Assembly (NCBI GenBank): GCA_963764585.1
Contig: CAVXTB010000012.1
Coordinates: 62,001-126,000 of the forward strand
Direction of reading: 5' to 3'
Origin: JAOPZW01 sp963764585
GTDB lineage: Bacteria > Actinomycetota > Thermoleophilia > Solirubrobacterales > Solirubrobacteraceae
DNA length: 64,000 bases
The position numbers and the translations under genes are program-made. The notes under the pieces were generated by a model. The model saw only the letters and a program-made list of their open reading frames with translations, ran no database searches and was not told the DNA's origin. Below, in pieces: positions 42,565 through 52,279 of this stretch. The first letter of the stretch is position 1. Every line of letters starts with the position of its first letter.

Positions 42565-45500
42565 GTGTCCGCCCCAGCGCTCGCCGACCTGCGCGCCGGC
42601 CTGCCCGAGCTGACGCTGCGGGACGAGCACCGCCTGCGCCGCCGGCTCGACGGCCTGCGTAAGGGCGCCGACGGCGATGCGATCGCGCGCCTCGCCGCCG
42701 AGGTCGCCGGCGCGCAGGAGCGGATCGGCAGGCGCCGCGCCGCGCTGCCGGCGATCGACTACCCGGCCGAGCTGCCGATCACCGCGCGCCGCGACGATCT
42801 GCTCGCCGCCATCGCCGACCACCAGGTCGTCGTCGTGGCCGGCGAGACCGGCTCGGGCAAGACGACGCAGCTGCCCAAGCTCTGCCTCGAGCTCGGGCGC
42901 GGAATCCGCGGCACGATCGCCCACACCCAGCCGCGGCGGCTGGCCGCGCGGACCGTCGCACAGCGGATCGCCGACGAGCTGAAGGTCCCGCTCGGCCACG
43001 CCGTCGGCTACGCGGTCAGGTTCAGCGACCGCTCCGGCGACGACACGCTCGTGCGGCTCATGACGGACGGCCTGCTGCTGGCCGAGATCCAGCGCGACCG
43101 CCTGCTGCGCCGCTACGACACGATCATCGTCGACGAGGCCCACGAGCGCAGCCTGAACATCGACTTCCTGCTGGGTTATGTCAAGCGCCTGCTCCCCCGC
43201 CGGCCCGAGCTCAAGCTGATCATCACCTCGGCGACGATCGACCCCGAGCAGTTCAGCCGGCACTTCGACGACGCCCCGATCGTCGAGGTCTCGGGGCGCA
43301 CCTATCCCGTCGAGGTGCGCTACGCGCCCACCGAGCCCGAGGACGACCAGGTCGAGGCGATCGGCGACGCGGTCACGCAGCTCTCCCGCGAGGGCTCCGG
43401 CGACATCCTCGTCTTCCTCAGCGGCGAGCGCGAGATCCGCGACACCGCCGAGGCGCTGAGCGGGCGCCTGGACAAGGTCGAGGTCCTGCCGCTCTACGCG
43501 CGGCTGTCGACCGCCGAGCAGCACCGCGTCTTCAGGCCGCACCCCGGCCGCCGCGTCGTGCTGGCCACGAACGTCGCCGAGACGTCGCTCACCGTGCCCG
43601 GCATCCGCTACGTCGTCGACCCGGGGACGGCGCGCATCAGCCGCTACAGCGCGCGGCTGAAGGTCCAGCAGCTGCCGATCGAGCGGATCTCGCAGGCGTC
43701 GGCCGACCAGCGCAAGGGCCGCTGCGGGCGCACCTCGGACGGCATCTGCATCCGCCTCTACAGCGGGGAGGACTTCGACGAGCGCCCGCGCTTCACCGAC
43801 CCCGAGATCCTGCGCACGAGCCTGGCCGCCGTGATCCTGCAGATGGCCGCGCTCGGGCTCGGCGCGATCGAGGACTTCCCGTTCGTCGACCCGCCCGACC
43901 GCCGCCAGGTGCGCGACGGGATCAACCTCCTGCGCGAGCTCGGCGCGCTCGACGAGCAGGACCGCCTGACCGCGCTGGGCCGCCGCCTCGCCGACCTGCC
44001 CGTCGATCCGCGCCTGGGCCGCGCGGTGCTCGAGGCCGATCGCCTCGCGTGCGCGTACGAGACGATCGTCATCGTCGCCGGGCTGTCGATCCACGACCCG
44101 CGCGAGCGCCCGACCGATCGCCGCCAGGCCGCCGACGAGCTGCACGCGCGCTTCGCCGACGAGCACTCCGACTTCGTCGCCTACCTGAACCTGTGGCGCT
44201 ACCTGGAGGAGCGCCAGCGCGAGCTGTCGGGCAGCCGCTTCCGCCGGCTGTGCCGCGACGAGCACCTGCACTTCCTGCGCGTGCGCGAGTGGCAGGACCT
44301 CGTCGGCCAGCTGCGGACGGCCGCCAAGGAGGCCGGCGTCAAGATCAACCGCAAGCCGGCCGAGCCGCGCGAGGTCCACACCGCGCTGCTGTCGGGCCTG
44401 CTGTCGCACATCGGCCTGCGCGACCCCGAGCGCCGCGAGTACCAGGGCGCGCGCGGCGCGCGCTTCGCGATCTTCCCCGGCTCGTCGCTGGCCAGGCGCC
44501 AGCCGACCTGGGTGATGGCCGCCGAGCTGGTCGAGACCTCGCGCCTGTTCGGCCGCGAGGTCGCCCGCATCGAGCCCGAATGGGTCGAGCCGCTGGCCGG
44601 GCACCTCGTCCGCCGCGAGCACTCCGAGCCGCGCTGGGAGCGTCGCCGCGCTGCCGTCGTCGCCACCGAGCGCGTCACGCTCTACGGGCTGCCGATCGTC
44701 GCCGGGCGGACGGTCGCCTACGGCCAGATCGATCCCGTGCTCTCGCGCGAGCTGTTCATCCGCCGCGCGCTGGTCGAGCGCGACTGGGACACGCGCCACC
44801 GCTTCTTCGCCGAGAACGGCCGCATGCTCGAAGAGGTCGACGCGCTCGAGCAGCGCGCCCGCCGGCGCGACGTGCTCGTCGACGACCAGGTCCTGTTCGA
44901 CTTCTTCGACGAGCGGATCCCCGCCGACGTCGTCTCGGGTGCGCACTTCGATCGCTGGTGGCGCGACGAGCGCCGCGCGCGCCCCGACCTGCTGACCTAC
45001 ACGCGCGAGCTGCTGGTCAGCGCCGACGCCGACCTCAGCGGGCGCCCCGCCACCTGGAAGCAGGGCGACCTCGAGCTGCAGCTCAGCTACCGCTTCGAGC
45101 CGGGCGCCGAGCGCGACGGCGTCACCGTCCACGTGCCGCTGCGCGCGCTGCCGGGGCTGCGCCCTGACGGCTTCGACTGGCTCGTGCCGGCGCTGCGCGA
45201 GGACCTGGTCGTCGGGCTCATCCGCGGACTGCCCAAGGAGCTGCGCCGCCCGCTCGTGCCCGTGCCCGAGGTCGCCGCGCAGGTCGTCGAGCGCGTGCGG
45301 CCGCGGCGCGGGGCGTTCGTCGACGCCGTCGCGCGCGAGCTCGAGGCCGTGCGCGGCGTGCGCGTCCCGCGCGAGGCGTGGGACACGTCGCGGCTGCCGT
45401 CCTACCTGCGCATGAGCTTCCGCGTCGAGGACGAGCGCGGGCGCGTCGTGGCCGAGGGCCAGGACCTCGAGGCGCTGCGCGAGCAGGCCCGCCCGCGGCT

Positions 45501-46377
45501 GCGCGCCGAGCTGGCCGCCGCGACCGCGCGTCTGGAGCAGCATGGGCTGACGGCGTGGACGATCGGCGCGCTGCCGCGAGCCGTGTCGCTGAAGGGCACC
45601 GGCCAGGCGGTGCGCGGCTACCCGGCGCTCGTCGACGAGGGCGAGACCGTGGGCGTGCGCGTGCTCGAGAGCGCGCAGGCCCAGCGCGCGGCGATGCGCG
45701 CGGGCACCCGGCGGCTGCTGGCGCTGACCGTCCCCTCCCCTGCCCGCTACGTGCGCGACCGCCTCGGCCGCGGCGCCGAGCTGACGCTCGCGAGCGCCCC
45801 GCACGGGAGCCTCGCCGCCGTGCTCGACGACATCACCGTCGCCACGTACGACGCGCTCGTCGCGCAGGCCTGCGGGCCGGCCTGGGACGAGGCCGGCTTC
45901 GCGACGCTGCGCGGCCACGTCGCGGGGAGCCTGGCCGACGCCACCCTCGCCACGGCGCGCCAGGTCGTCGAGATCCTCGACGCCGCCGCCGACGTCCGCC
46001 GGCGCCTGGGGACGCTGACCGCCGCCCCGCTGCACGACGCCCGCGACGACATCGCGCGCCAACTCGGGCGCCTGGTCTACAACGGCTTCGTCGCGGTCAC
46101 CGGCGTCGCGCGGCTGCCCGACGTCGTGCGCTACCTGCGCGGGGCGGCCCGGCGCATCGAGCGCCTGCCCGACAACCCGGCGACCGATCGCGACCGGATG
46201 CGCGCCATCCACGAGCTCGAGGAGGCCTACCGCCGCCGCGCCGAGGCCGGGCCGCTGCCCGACGCGGTGCGCGAGGTCCCGTGGCTGCTCGAGGAGCTGC
46301 GCGTCAGCCAGTTCGCCCAGGGCCTGGGAACGCGCCAGCCGGTGTCGGCCAAACGCATCCGCCGGATCATCGGCTGA
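42565..46377 (+). CDS. hrpA: ATP-dependent DEAH-box RNA helicase HrpA
   Basis: 1270 residues, close to the E. coli HrpA length of 1300. Walker A VVAGETGSGKTTQLPKLCLE near residue 93, the DEAH box in IIVDEAHERSLNIDF near 190, motif III ITSATIDPEQFSRHF, motif V LATNVAETSLTVPGIRY and motif VI QRKGRCGRTSDGICIRLY. The helicase-associated and OB-like domains and the long DUF3418 C-terminal region follow. HrpA unwinds RNA and rescues stalled ribosomes in other bacteria. GTG 42565 lies 7 nt after TATCCT (leaderless). One of the longest intact genes in the window. Confidence 0.95.
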   Translation: MSAPALADLRAGLPELTLRDEHRLRRRLDGLRKGADGDAIARLAAEVAGAQERIGRRRAALPAIDYPAELPITARRDDLLAAIADHQVVVVAGETGSGKTTQLPKLCLELGRGIRGTIAHTQPRRLAARTVAQRIADELKVPLGHAVGYAVRFSDRSGDDTLVRLMTDGLLLAEIQRDRLLRRYDTIIVDEAHERSLNIDFLLGYVKRLLPRRPELKLIITSATIDPEQFSRHFDDAPIVEVSGRTYPVEVRYAPTEPEDDQVEAIGDAVTQLSREGSGDILVFLSGEREIRDTAEALSGRLDKVEVLPLYARLSTAEQHRVFRPHPGRRVVLATNVAETSLTVPGIRYVVDPGTARISRYSARLKVQQLPIERISQASADQRKGRCGRTSDGICIRLYSGEDFDERPRFTDPEILRTSLAAVILQMAALGLGAIEDFPFVDPPDRRQVRDGINLLRELGALDEQDRLTALGRRLADLPVDPRLGRAVLEADRLACAYETIVIVAGLSIHDPRERPTDRRQAADELHARFADEHSDFVAYLNLWRYLEERQRELSGSRFRRLCRDEHLHFLRVREWQDLVGQLRTAAKEAGVKINRKPAEPREVHTALLSGLLSHIGLRDPERREYQGARGARFAIFPGSSLARRQPTWVMAAELVETSRLFGREVARIEPEWVEPLAGHLVRREHSEPRWERRRAAVVATERVTLYGLPIVAGRTVAYGQIDPVLSRELFIRRALVERDWDTRHRFFAENGRMLEEVDALEQRARRRDVLVDDQVLFDFFDERIPADVVSGAHFDRWWRDERRARPDLLTYTRELLVSADADLSGRPATWKQGDLELQLSYRFEPGAERDGVTVHVPLRALPGLRPDGFDWLVPALREDLVVGLIRGLPKELRRPLVPVPEVAAQVVERVRPRRGAFVDAVARELEAVRGVRVPREAWDTSRLPSYLRMSFRVEDERGRVVAEGQDLEALREQARPRLRAELAAATARLEQHGLTAWTIGALPRAVSLKGTGQAVRGYPALVDEGETVGVRVLESAQAQRAAMRAGTRRLLALTVPSPARYVRDRLGRGAELTLASAPHGSLAAVLDDITVATYDALVAQACGPAWDEAGFATLRGHVAGSLADATLATARQVVEILDAAADVRRRLGTLTAAPLHDARDDIARQLGRLVYNGFVAVTGVARLPDVVRYLRGAARRIERLPDNPATDRDRMRAIHELEEAYRRRAEAGPLPDAVREVPWLLEELRVSQFAQGLGTRQPVSAKRIRRIIG

Positions 46378-46508
46378 CGTCGAACATCGGCGATCCAGTT
46401 CACGAAATGCCAACGGATCCCGGCGTGCCGCGGATTAGCTTGCGCCCGCCTCGTCCTCCAGGTGCAGGGGAGGGGCACAGATCGAACCGCTCATCTGGAG
46501 GCTCGCTC

Positions 46509-48870
46509 ATGGGTACTCGGACACGCCCGCGCGTGTTGCTGCTCGCTGCCGGTGCGACGGTCGCCCTGCTGATGCTCACCGCGGCCGCGGTCGCCGGGAA
46601 CGCGCTGTTCGGGGGAAGCTCGGGGAGGGTCGGTCCGAAGTACCAGATCACCGGCAACGGCCGGTTGCTGAGGCCCGCGGGCCGGATGACCACGGTCGGA
46701 GACTTTCCGACCGGCGGAGCCGTAACCCCGGACGGCCGCTTCTACTGGGTCATCGACTCAGGTCACGGCCAGGACGCGGTGGAGATCATCGAGGTGGCGA
46801 CCGGCAAGGTGATCCAGAAGCTCGCGCTGCCGGGCGCGTACGGGGGCGTCGCGATCTCCCGCGACGGCAGCAAGGCGTACGTCTCGGGCGAGCCGCGCGG
46901 CGGCACCCCGCCCCTCGGGCCGACGAAGGCCGACGCCGGCGATGCGATCCATACGTACGCCATCGACACGGGCACGGGCCGGGCGACCGGGCGATCCGAT
47001 CACGCTGCCCAAGCTGCCGCCGGGCAACAGCCAGTCGGCGGATACGAGCACCGACTGGCCGCAGGGTCTGGCGCTGACCCAGGACGGTCAGAAGCTCGTC
47101 GTCGCCCTCAACCAGGTCGACGCGGTGGCGATCGTCGACCTGGGCACGAGCGCGATCAAGACGGTCAAGGTCGGGCAGTTCTCCGGCTGGGTGGCGATCG
47201 ACCCGGCCGGCACCTACGCGTACGTGACCAACGAGTACGACGGCACCGTGTCGAAGATCGCGCTCGACAGCGCCACGGTGACCAAGACGATCGGCGTCGG
47301 CGGTCCTGGCCCGAACCCCGACGGACGCACCGACCCCAACGTCAACGCCCACCCCGAGAGCCTGGTGATCGACCCGGGCGGGCGCACCGTGTACGTGCCG
47401 GTCGCGAACCGTGACCAGATCGCGACGATCGACACGGCCACCGACGCGGTGAGCCACATCTCGCTGCGCAGGGGCGACACGCTCGGTGCCGAGCCGGTCG
47501 CGGTCGCCCTGTCGCCCGACGGGTCGCGCCTCTACGCGGCCGACGAGAACGAGGACGACATCGCCGTCGTCGACCTCTCGAGCCGGCGGCTGATCGGCCG
47601 CGTCCCGACCGCCGCGTTCCCGACCGCGGTGGCGGTCACCCCGGGCAAGCAGCTCATCTGGGTCGGCGGCAAGGGCTTCGGCTCGGGCCCCAACCCCGAC
47701 TACCCCACGGGCAAGCTCGGCACGTACGTGCTCGACATGTTCTACGGCCGGGTCGGCGTGCTCAGCGAGCCCAGCGGGAACGCGCTGGCGGGCTACACCG
47801 CGACCGCGCTCCGGCAGATGGTCCCGGCCAACGCGCAGATCCCGCCGCGGGACACGCCGCTGCGCCCGAACGGCCCGATCAAGCACGTCTTCTACGTCAT
47901 CAAGGAGAACCGGACCTACGACCAGATCTTCGGCAGCCTCGGCCCGGAGTACGAGGGCGACCCGTCGCTGGAGCTCTTCGACGACAACGGCGTCAAGGGC
48001 CCGGCCGGCGGGATCACGCCGAACGCGCACGCGCTGGTGCGGAAGTTCGGCCTGATGACCCACCTGTACGCCGACTCCGACGTGTCGCAGGACGGTCACC
48101 AGATCACCGACTCGGCGATCGGAACCGACTTCGTCCAGCGCGACATGCACGCCAACTACTCCGGCCGCGGGCGCGAGATCTCCAACGACGACAGCCCGGT
48201 GGCCGCGCCGCCGCGCTACTACATCTTCGACCAGGCGGTCCGCCAGGGCCTCAGCTTCCGCAACTACGGCGACGACTGGGCCATCGGGCAGCTCGCCGAC
48301 GTGATCAGCCACTCCAGGATCTGGAAGAGCTCGGCGATCTTCATCATCGAGGACGACAGCCAGGACGGCGCCGATCACATCGACTCGCACCGGATGCCGG
48401 CGTACGCGATCTCGCCGTACGTGAAGCACCGAACGGTCATCGGTACCCGCTATGACCAGGCATCGGTCATGCACTCGATCGAGCTGATCCTCGGGCTCAA
48501 GCCGCTCGGCCTCAACGACTCGGTGGCGACACCGCTGTACGACGCGTTCACGTCGCATCGCGACCTCTCGACGTACACCGCGATCAAGCCGGAGTACCCG
48601 CTCGACACGCCCAACCCGGCGCGCGCGGCGAGCGCGGCGCTGTCGAAGGCGCTGCCGTGGTCGACGCCGGACGCCGTGCCGCAGGCGATCTCCGACCGGA
48701 TCCTGTGGGAGAGCGTGTGGGGCGCCAAGTCGAGGCCGCCGCTGCCCGGGCCGAACGCCTCCGAGGACGAGGAGGCGCGCGCGGACACGGCGATGTCCGC
48801 ATACCGCGCCCACCAGAACGTCGGCAGGGCCCTCGCGCGGATGGGGACGTACATAGACAACCAGGCGTGA
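46509..48870 (+). pseudogene. YVTN-type beta-propeller fused to phosphoesterase, one-base frameshift
   Basis: ATG 46509 has ggagg 7 nt upstream and starts a signal/anchor (VLLLAAGATVALLMLTAAAV). The propeller begins in this frame (DFPTGGAVTPDGRFYWVID). At GGG 46989-46991 one extra G shifts the frame; removing it continues GDPITLPKLPPGN, more YVTN-like blades (YAYVTNEYDGTVSKIALD) and a phosphoesterase domain (KHVFYVIKENRTYDQIFG, IEDDSQDGADHIDSHRMP). Full length would be about 786 residues, an intact-looking two-domain secreted protein otherwise. Either a true frameshift or a sequencing error. Confidence 0.75.
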
Positions 48871-49575
48871 GCGCCGCGGCTCAGAGCGTCCCGGGCGCCC
48901 GCGCGAGTGACCGGCCGCAACGGCCCGGCCACGAGTGGCCGCTCTTGGTGCGCGGTCTCACCAAGCGCTACGGGCAGGTCACGGCCGCCGACGGCGTCGA
49001 GCTCGCCGTCGCGGCCGGCAGCATCCACGGGCTCGTCGGGCCGAACGGGGCGGGCAAGACGACCGTGCTCGGCTCGATTCTCGGCCTCGTCGCGCCGGAC
49101 GCCGGTGCGGTCGAGCGCGGCGGCCGCCTGGCGGGGTTCAAGGACGATCCGCGCTTCTACCCGTACCTCACGGGGCGCCACAACCTCCTCCTGCTCGGCA
49201 TCCTCAACGGCCTCGCGCGCGCTGAGCGAGCGCGCCGGGTAGACGTTCCTGCACGCCGAGACGAGCGACGACGAGGCCGCGCTCGTGGTCGCGGCGGACA
49301 TCGGCGTGCGCGCCGAGCGCGACGCGGCCGGCGGCGTCCGGATCGCCGGCAGCACCGAGGACCTCGACGCGGCGGCGGTCGCGTTCGGGCGCGAGGGCAT
49401 CGCGCTGCGCGCGCTCGTCCCGGGCGAGTCGCCGCTGCGGGTGCTGTTCGCCGAGCTGACGACCGCCGATCCCGTCTCCCCCGCGCTCGCCGCCGACGCG
49501 ACGCCGCTGCCAGCTCCGCGGCCGGACGTCGCGCCGATCGCGCCGCCGGCGAGCCGCGCCGCCGACGTCGCCGCG
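48867..49575 (+). pseudogene. ABC transporter ATPase with its catalytic middle deleted
   Basis: GTG 48867 overlaps the phosphoesterase stop (GTGA). The first 120 codons are a normal ABC nucleotide-binding domain start: LTKRYGQVTAADGVELAVAA, Walker A VGPNGAGKTTVLGS and FYPYLTGRHNLLLLGILNG. Then, near 49233-49242, the frame breaks (TAG at 49240-49242) and a different frame continues with a typical C-terminal regulatory domain (SDDEAALVVAADIGVRAE, GESPLRVLFAELT). About 100 residues holding the ABC signature, Walker B and switch His are missing, so this cannot hydrolyse ATP normally. A deletion, not a sequencing slip. Confidence 0.8.
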
Positions 49576-49578
49576 GTG

Positions 49579-50373
49579 ATGCGTGTCGAGGTGCACAAGC
49601 TCGCGCGCCAATGGCACGCGCGGCTGCTCTTCGTCGTGTGCATGGTCGCGCCGTTCGTCTTCGCGGGCGGCGTCAGCCTCGCCGGGTCGCTGCCGTCGGA
49701 CACGCTGTACGGCCGCTGGCTGCTTGCCGCGGCGCCGGCGATGCCGTTGTTCGCGCTCGCGGTCACCGGCTCATGGGCGTTCCCGGCGCTGAGCAGCGTC
49801 GTGGCCGGCGACATCCTCGCCTCCGAGGACCGGCTCGGGACGTGGCCGACGCTGCTGACGCGGTCGCGCCCGGCGATCGCGCTGGTCGTCGGCAAGCTGC
49901 TCGTCGCCGTTGCGTGCGCAATGCTCGCCATCGCGCTGCTCGCCGTCGCGACGGCCGGGGCCGGGCTGGCGCTCGGCGGCAGCGGGCCGCTCCCGGGGCT
50001 CTCCGGACAGCGGCTGTCGGACGGGCACGCGTACGCGCTGATCGCCGCCTGCTGGGCGGCCACCCTGCCCGGGGCCGTCGCATGGGTCACGATCGCGCTT
50101 GCGCTCTCGGCGGCGACTCGCTCGGCCGTGGTTGGGATCCTGGTGCCCGCCTTGGCCGGGATCCTGCTCCAGCTGACGCTGCTGGTCGACGGGCCGCCGT
50201 TCGTGCGGACGATGTTCCCGTCCGCGGCGCTCGACGCCTGGCACCCGCTGTTCGAGATCCCGGCGGCCACCGGGCCGCTGATCGCCGCGATGCTCGTGGC
50301 GGTCGCGTGGGCGGTTACCGGAGGGACCGCGCTCGCCGTCGCCCTGTCTCGCCGCGGGAGCCTCGCGGCATGA
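49579..50373 (+). CDS. ABC-2-type transporter permease
   Basis: About 264 residues from the ATG at 49579 (GTG 49576 also possible). The frame is continuous with the ATPase remnant, so a fusion product cannot be excluded. Begins MRVEVHKLARQWHARLLFVV and has six hydrophobic helices (FALAVTGSWAFPALSSVVAG, ALVVGKLLVAVACAMLAIAL, GAVAWVTIALALSAATRSA, VGILVPALAGILLQLTLLV). Its stop overlaps the lipoprotein ATG as ATGA. Without a working ATPase it is probably inactive unless another ATPase serves it. Confidence 0.75.
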   Translation: MRVEVHKLARQWHARLLFVVCMVAPFVFAGGVSLAGSLPSDTLYGRWLLAAAPAMPLFALAVTGSWAFPALSSVVAGDILASEDRLGTWPTLLTRSRPAIALVVGKLLVAVACAMLAIALLAVATAGAGLALGGSGPLPGLSGQRLSDGHAYALIAACWAATLPGAVAWVTIALALSAATRSAVVGILVPALAGILLQLTLLVDGPPFVRTMFPSAALDAWHPLFEIPAATGPLIAAMLVAVAWAVTGGTALAVALSRRGSLAA

Positions 50374-50801
50374 CGCGGCGCATCGCCTCGCTCGGGGTGC
50401 TGGCGTTCGTCTGTGTCGCCGCGACGGGCTGCGCCGGCAGCGCGGTCACCGGCGACCGGCTCGAGCAATCCGTGGCGGACGCGTTCACTCGCAGGTACGA
50501 CTGGCACGAGGAGCTCCGGGGCCGGCCGGCGCCCTGGCACATCGACACCCAGGCGCGCTGCGTCCGGGGAACGTCCGGCGACAGCGGCGCCGGATCGGAC
50601 TGGACGTGCACGGTCCAGTACTTCGAGTCCGGGCCGTCGACGCCGGTGACGTTCAGCTACGACGTCAACGTCCACCCTGACCTCTGCTGGACCGCGGAAA
50701 ACGGGCCGCGATCGCTGGGTGGCGCGACCATGCGGACGACGTCCGGCCAGACCGTGCCCAACCCCGTGTACGCGATCGACGCCTGCTTCCAGGCGGACTA
50801 G
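50370..50801 (+). CDS. Putative lipoprotein of unknown function
   Basis: 143 residues. N-terminal MTRRIASLGVLAFVCVAATG with a lipobox-like ATGC, so Cys21 would carry lipid. The mature part has two or three further Cys (TQARCVRGTSG, DWTCTVQYF, HPDLCWTAENG, AIDACFQAD) that may form disulfides. No known domain. Last gene of the overlapping chain after the ABC permease (ATGA); it may have been the transporter's extracellular partner. Confidence 0.7.
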   Translation: MTRRIASLGVLAFVCVAATGCAGSAVTGDRLEQSVADAFTRRYDWHEELRGRPAPWHIDTQARCVRGTSGDSGAGSDWTCTVQYFESGPSTPVTFSYDVNVHPDLCWTAENGPRSLGGATMRTTSGQTVPNPVYAIDACFQAD

Positions 50802-51196
50802 GCCCAGTCGGCCTCGCGATCGCGCTGCTTCTCGTACGGATCGGGCAGGAACGGGCCCAGCACCATGTTGACGAAGCTGACGATGATCGCCGCCAGCACG
50901 CCCCACCAGAACGTGTCGATCTCGAAGTCCGGCACCAGCCAGTCGGTGACGTAGAGCATCAGCACGTTGATGAGGAAGTAGAAGAGCCCGAGCGTGACGA
51001 CGATGAACGGGATCGACAGGATCGCGAGCACGGGCTTGACCCACGCGTTGACGATCGTGAAGACCGCGGCGGCGATGAGCAGCGACCACCACGTGTCGCC
51101 GTACGTCACGCCGGCGAGCAGCCAGGCGGCCACGAACAGCGCGGCGACGTTCGAGGCCCAGCGGATGAGCAGTGCGCGGCCCACGTCGCGCATCAT
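50798..51196 (-). CDS. Phage-holin-family (PF04020-type) small membrane protein
   Basis: 132 residues from ATG 51196 (or 51193). Four hydrophobic helices: NVAALFVAAWLLAGVTYG, LLIAAAVFTIVNAWVKPVL, LSIPFIVVTLGLFYFLINVL and WWGVLAAIIVSFVNMVLG. This pattern (VNAWVKPVLAILSIP, TLGLFYFLINVLML) is the widespread YvlD/holin-like family. Despite the name it is chromosomal, not phage; the role is probably in envelope stress. Its TAG interlocks in CTAG with the convergent lipoprotein gene. Confidence 0.85.
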   Translation of the reverse strand: MMRDVGRALLIRWASNVAALFVAAWLLAGVTYGDTWWSLLIAAAVFTIVNAWVKPVLAILSIPFIVVTLGLFYFLINVLMLYVTDWLVPDFEIDTFWWGVLAAIIVSFVNMVLGPFLPDPYEKQRDREADWA

Positions 51197-51227
51197 CGCA
51201 TCCGGCGTGGAGGTCACGATTGCCCGC

Positions 51228-51536
51228 ATGACGCTGACCCTCGACGCCGAGCGGCCCGACCCCCACGTGCACCTCGACAACCGTGCGCTGTTCGTCTCCG
51301 ACGGCGCGCGGACGGTGATGTTCAGCCTCGCGCAGACGCGCTGGCTCGCCGAGACGCTGGACATCCTCGCCCAGGAGGGCCGCGCGACGCGCAGCCAGCA
51401 GCACCACGTGTTCGGCGGCTTCCGGGCGCCCGACCGCAGGGTCGTCCTCTACGCGGGCGCGCAGGAGGACCTCGTGACGGTGCGCGTCAGCGGCCAGGCG
51501 TTCGACGAGCTGCGCATGGCGCTCGGCGCGCGCTGA
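51228..51536 (+). CDS. Hypothetical protein, 102 residues
   Basis: ATG 51228. The beginning is acidic (LTLDAERPDPHVHLDNRAL), then VMFSLAQTRWLAETLDILA and a C-terminal beta-part (RRVVLYAGAQEDLVTVRVSG). No recognised family. Its stop overlaps the cyclase ATG by 1 bp (TGATG), suggesting a two-gene operon and a real product. Confidence 0.6.
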   Translation: MTLTLDAERPDPHVHLDNRALFVSDGARTVMFSLAQTRWLAETLDILAQEGRATRSQQHHVFGGFRAPDRRVVLYAGAQEDLVTVRVSGQAFDELRMALGAR

Positions 51537-52279
51537 TGCCCGGCTCCGTCGAGGCCCTGGCGGCCGCCGTCGACGGCCTCGAGGCGGTCGACCTCTCCCC
51601 CGTTCTGCGCTCGCACATGCCGCGCTTCTTCGCGCACCCCGAGTTCCACGTCGTCCGCGACGCGCGCACGATCGAGCGCGACATGTACCGCCTCCAGACC
51701 CTGATCCTGCCCGAGCACGTCGGCTGCCACGTCGACGCGCCGGCGCACGTGCAGGCCGAGCGGCCCGAGGCGACGATCGACACCGTCGCGCCGACCGCGC
51801 TGTGGGGCCGCGCGGTGGTCGTCGACGTCTCCGATCGCGACTGGCTGCCCGGCCAGCTCTTCGAGCTCGACGACTTCGTCAGCGCCGCCGCCGACCGCGG
51901 CGCGACGGTCGGCGAGGGCGACGTCGTGCTCGTGAACTTCGGCTGGGACCGTCACCTGCGCGACGACGGCGCCGGCGTGCGGTTCTGGAGCGAGAACGCG
52001 CCGGGCTTCACCGAGGCGCTCTGCCGCGAGCTGCGCGACCTCGGCGTGCGCGCCGTCGGCTCGGACTCGCCGACGTGCGACATGGCGTGGGTCGACGGCG
52101 AGCCGACCGCCGCCTTTGGCCACCTCGAGTACTTCCTGCCCAACGACATCTACATCCTGGAGAACCTCGAGGCGCTCGGCCGGCTACCCGGCGTCGTGTA
52201 CTTCGCGGCGCTGCCGCTGCGGATCGAGGGCGGCAGCGGCTCGCCGCTGCGGCCGGTCGCGTTCGTCCCGAAGAGCTAG
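51536..52279 (+). CDS. Cyclase-family metal hydrolase (kynurenine-formamidase-like)
   Basis: 247 residues. The metal-binding signature is LPEHVGCHVDAPAHVQ, corresponding to the HxGTHxDxPxH motif with Cys replacing the usual Thr. DGDVVLVNFGWDRHL-like and LGVRAVGSDSPTCDMAW follow (GEGDVVLVNFGWDRH at about 130), then a His in AFGHLEYFLPNDIYILENL. Such enzymes open formamides or cyclic amides/esters. TAG interlocks in CTAG with the convergent dienelactone hydrolase. Substrate unknown. Confidence 0.85.
   Translation: MPGSVEALAAAVDGLEAVDLSPVLRSHMPRFFAHPEFHVVRDARTIERDMYRLQTLILPEHVGCHVDAPAHVQAERPEATIDTVAPTALWGRAVVVDVSDRDWLPGQLFELDDFVSAAADRGATVGEGDVVLVNFGWDRHLRDDGAGVRFWSENAPGFTEALCRELRDLGVRAVGSDSPTCDMAWVDGEPTAAFGHLEYFLPNDIYILENLEALGRLPGVVYFAALPLRIEGGSGSPLRPVAFVPKS

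Noticed and set aside
42361..46413. A very long open frame (over 1300 codons) antisense to hrpA, and similar long antisense frames elsewhere (for example 17-1846)
   Set aside because: High GC leaves few stop codons on the opposite strand. The antisense products are Arg/Ala-rich with no domains, while hrpA is a well-conserved gene.
50798..51196. Holin-like gene as a sign of a prophage
   Set aside because: No other phage genes are nearby and the family is a common chromosomal membrane protein.
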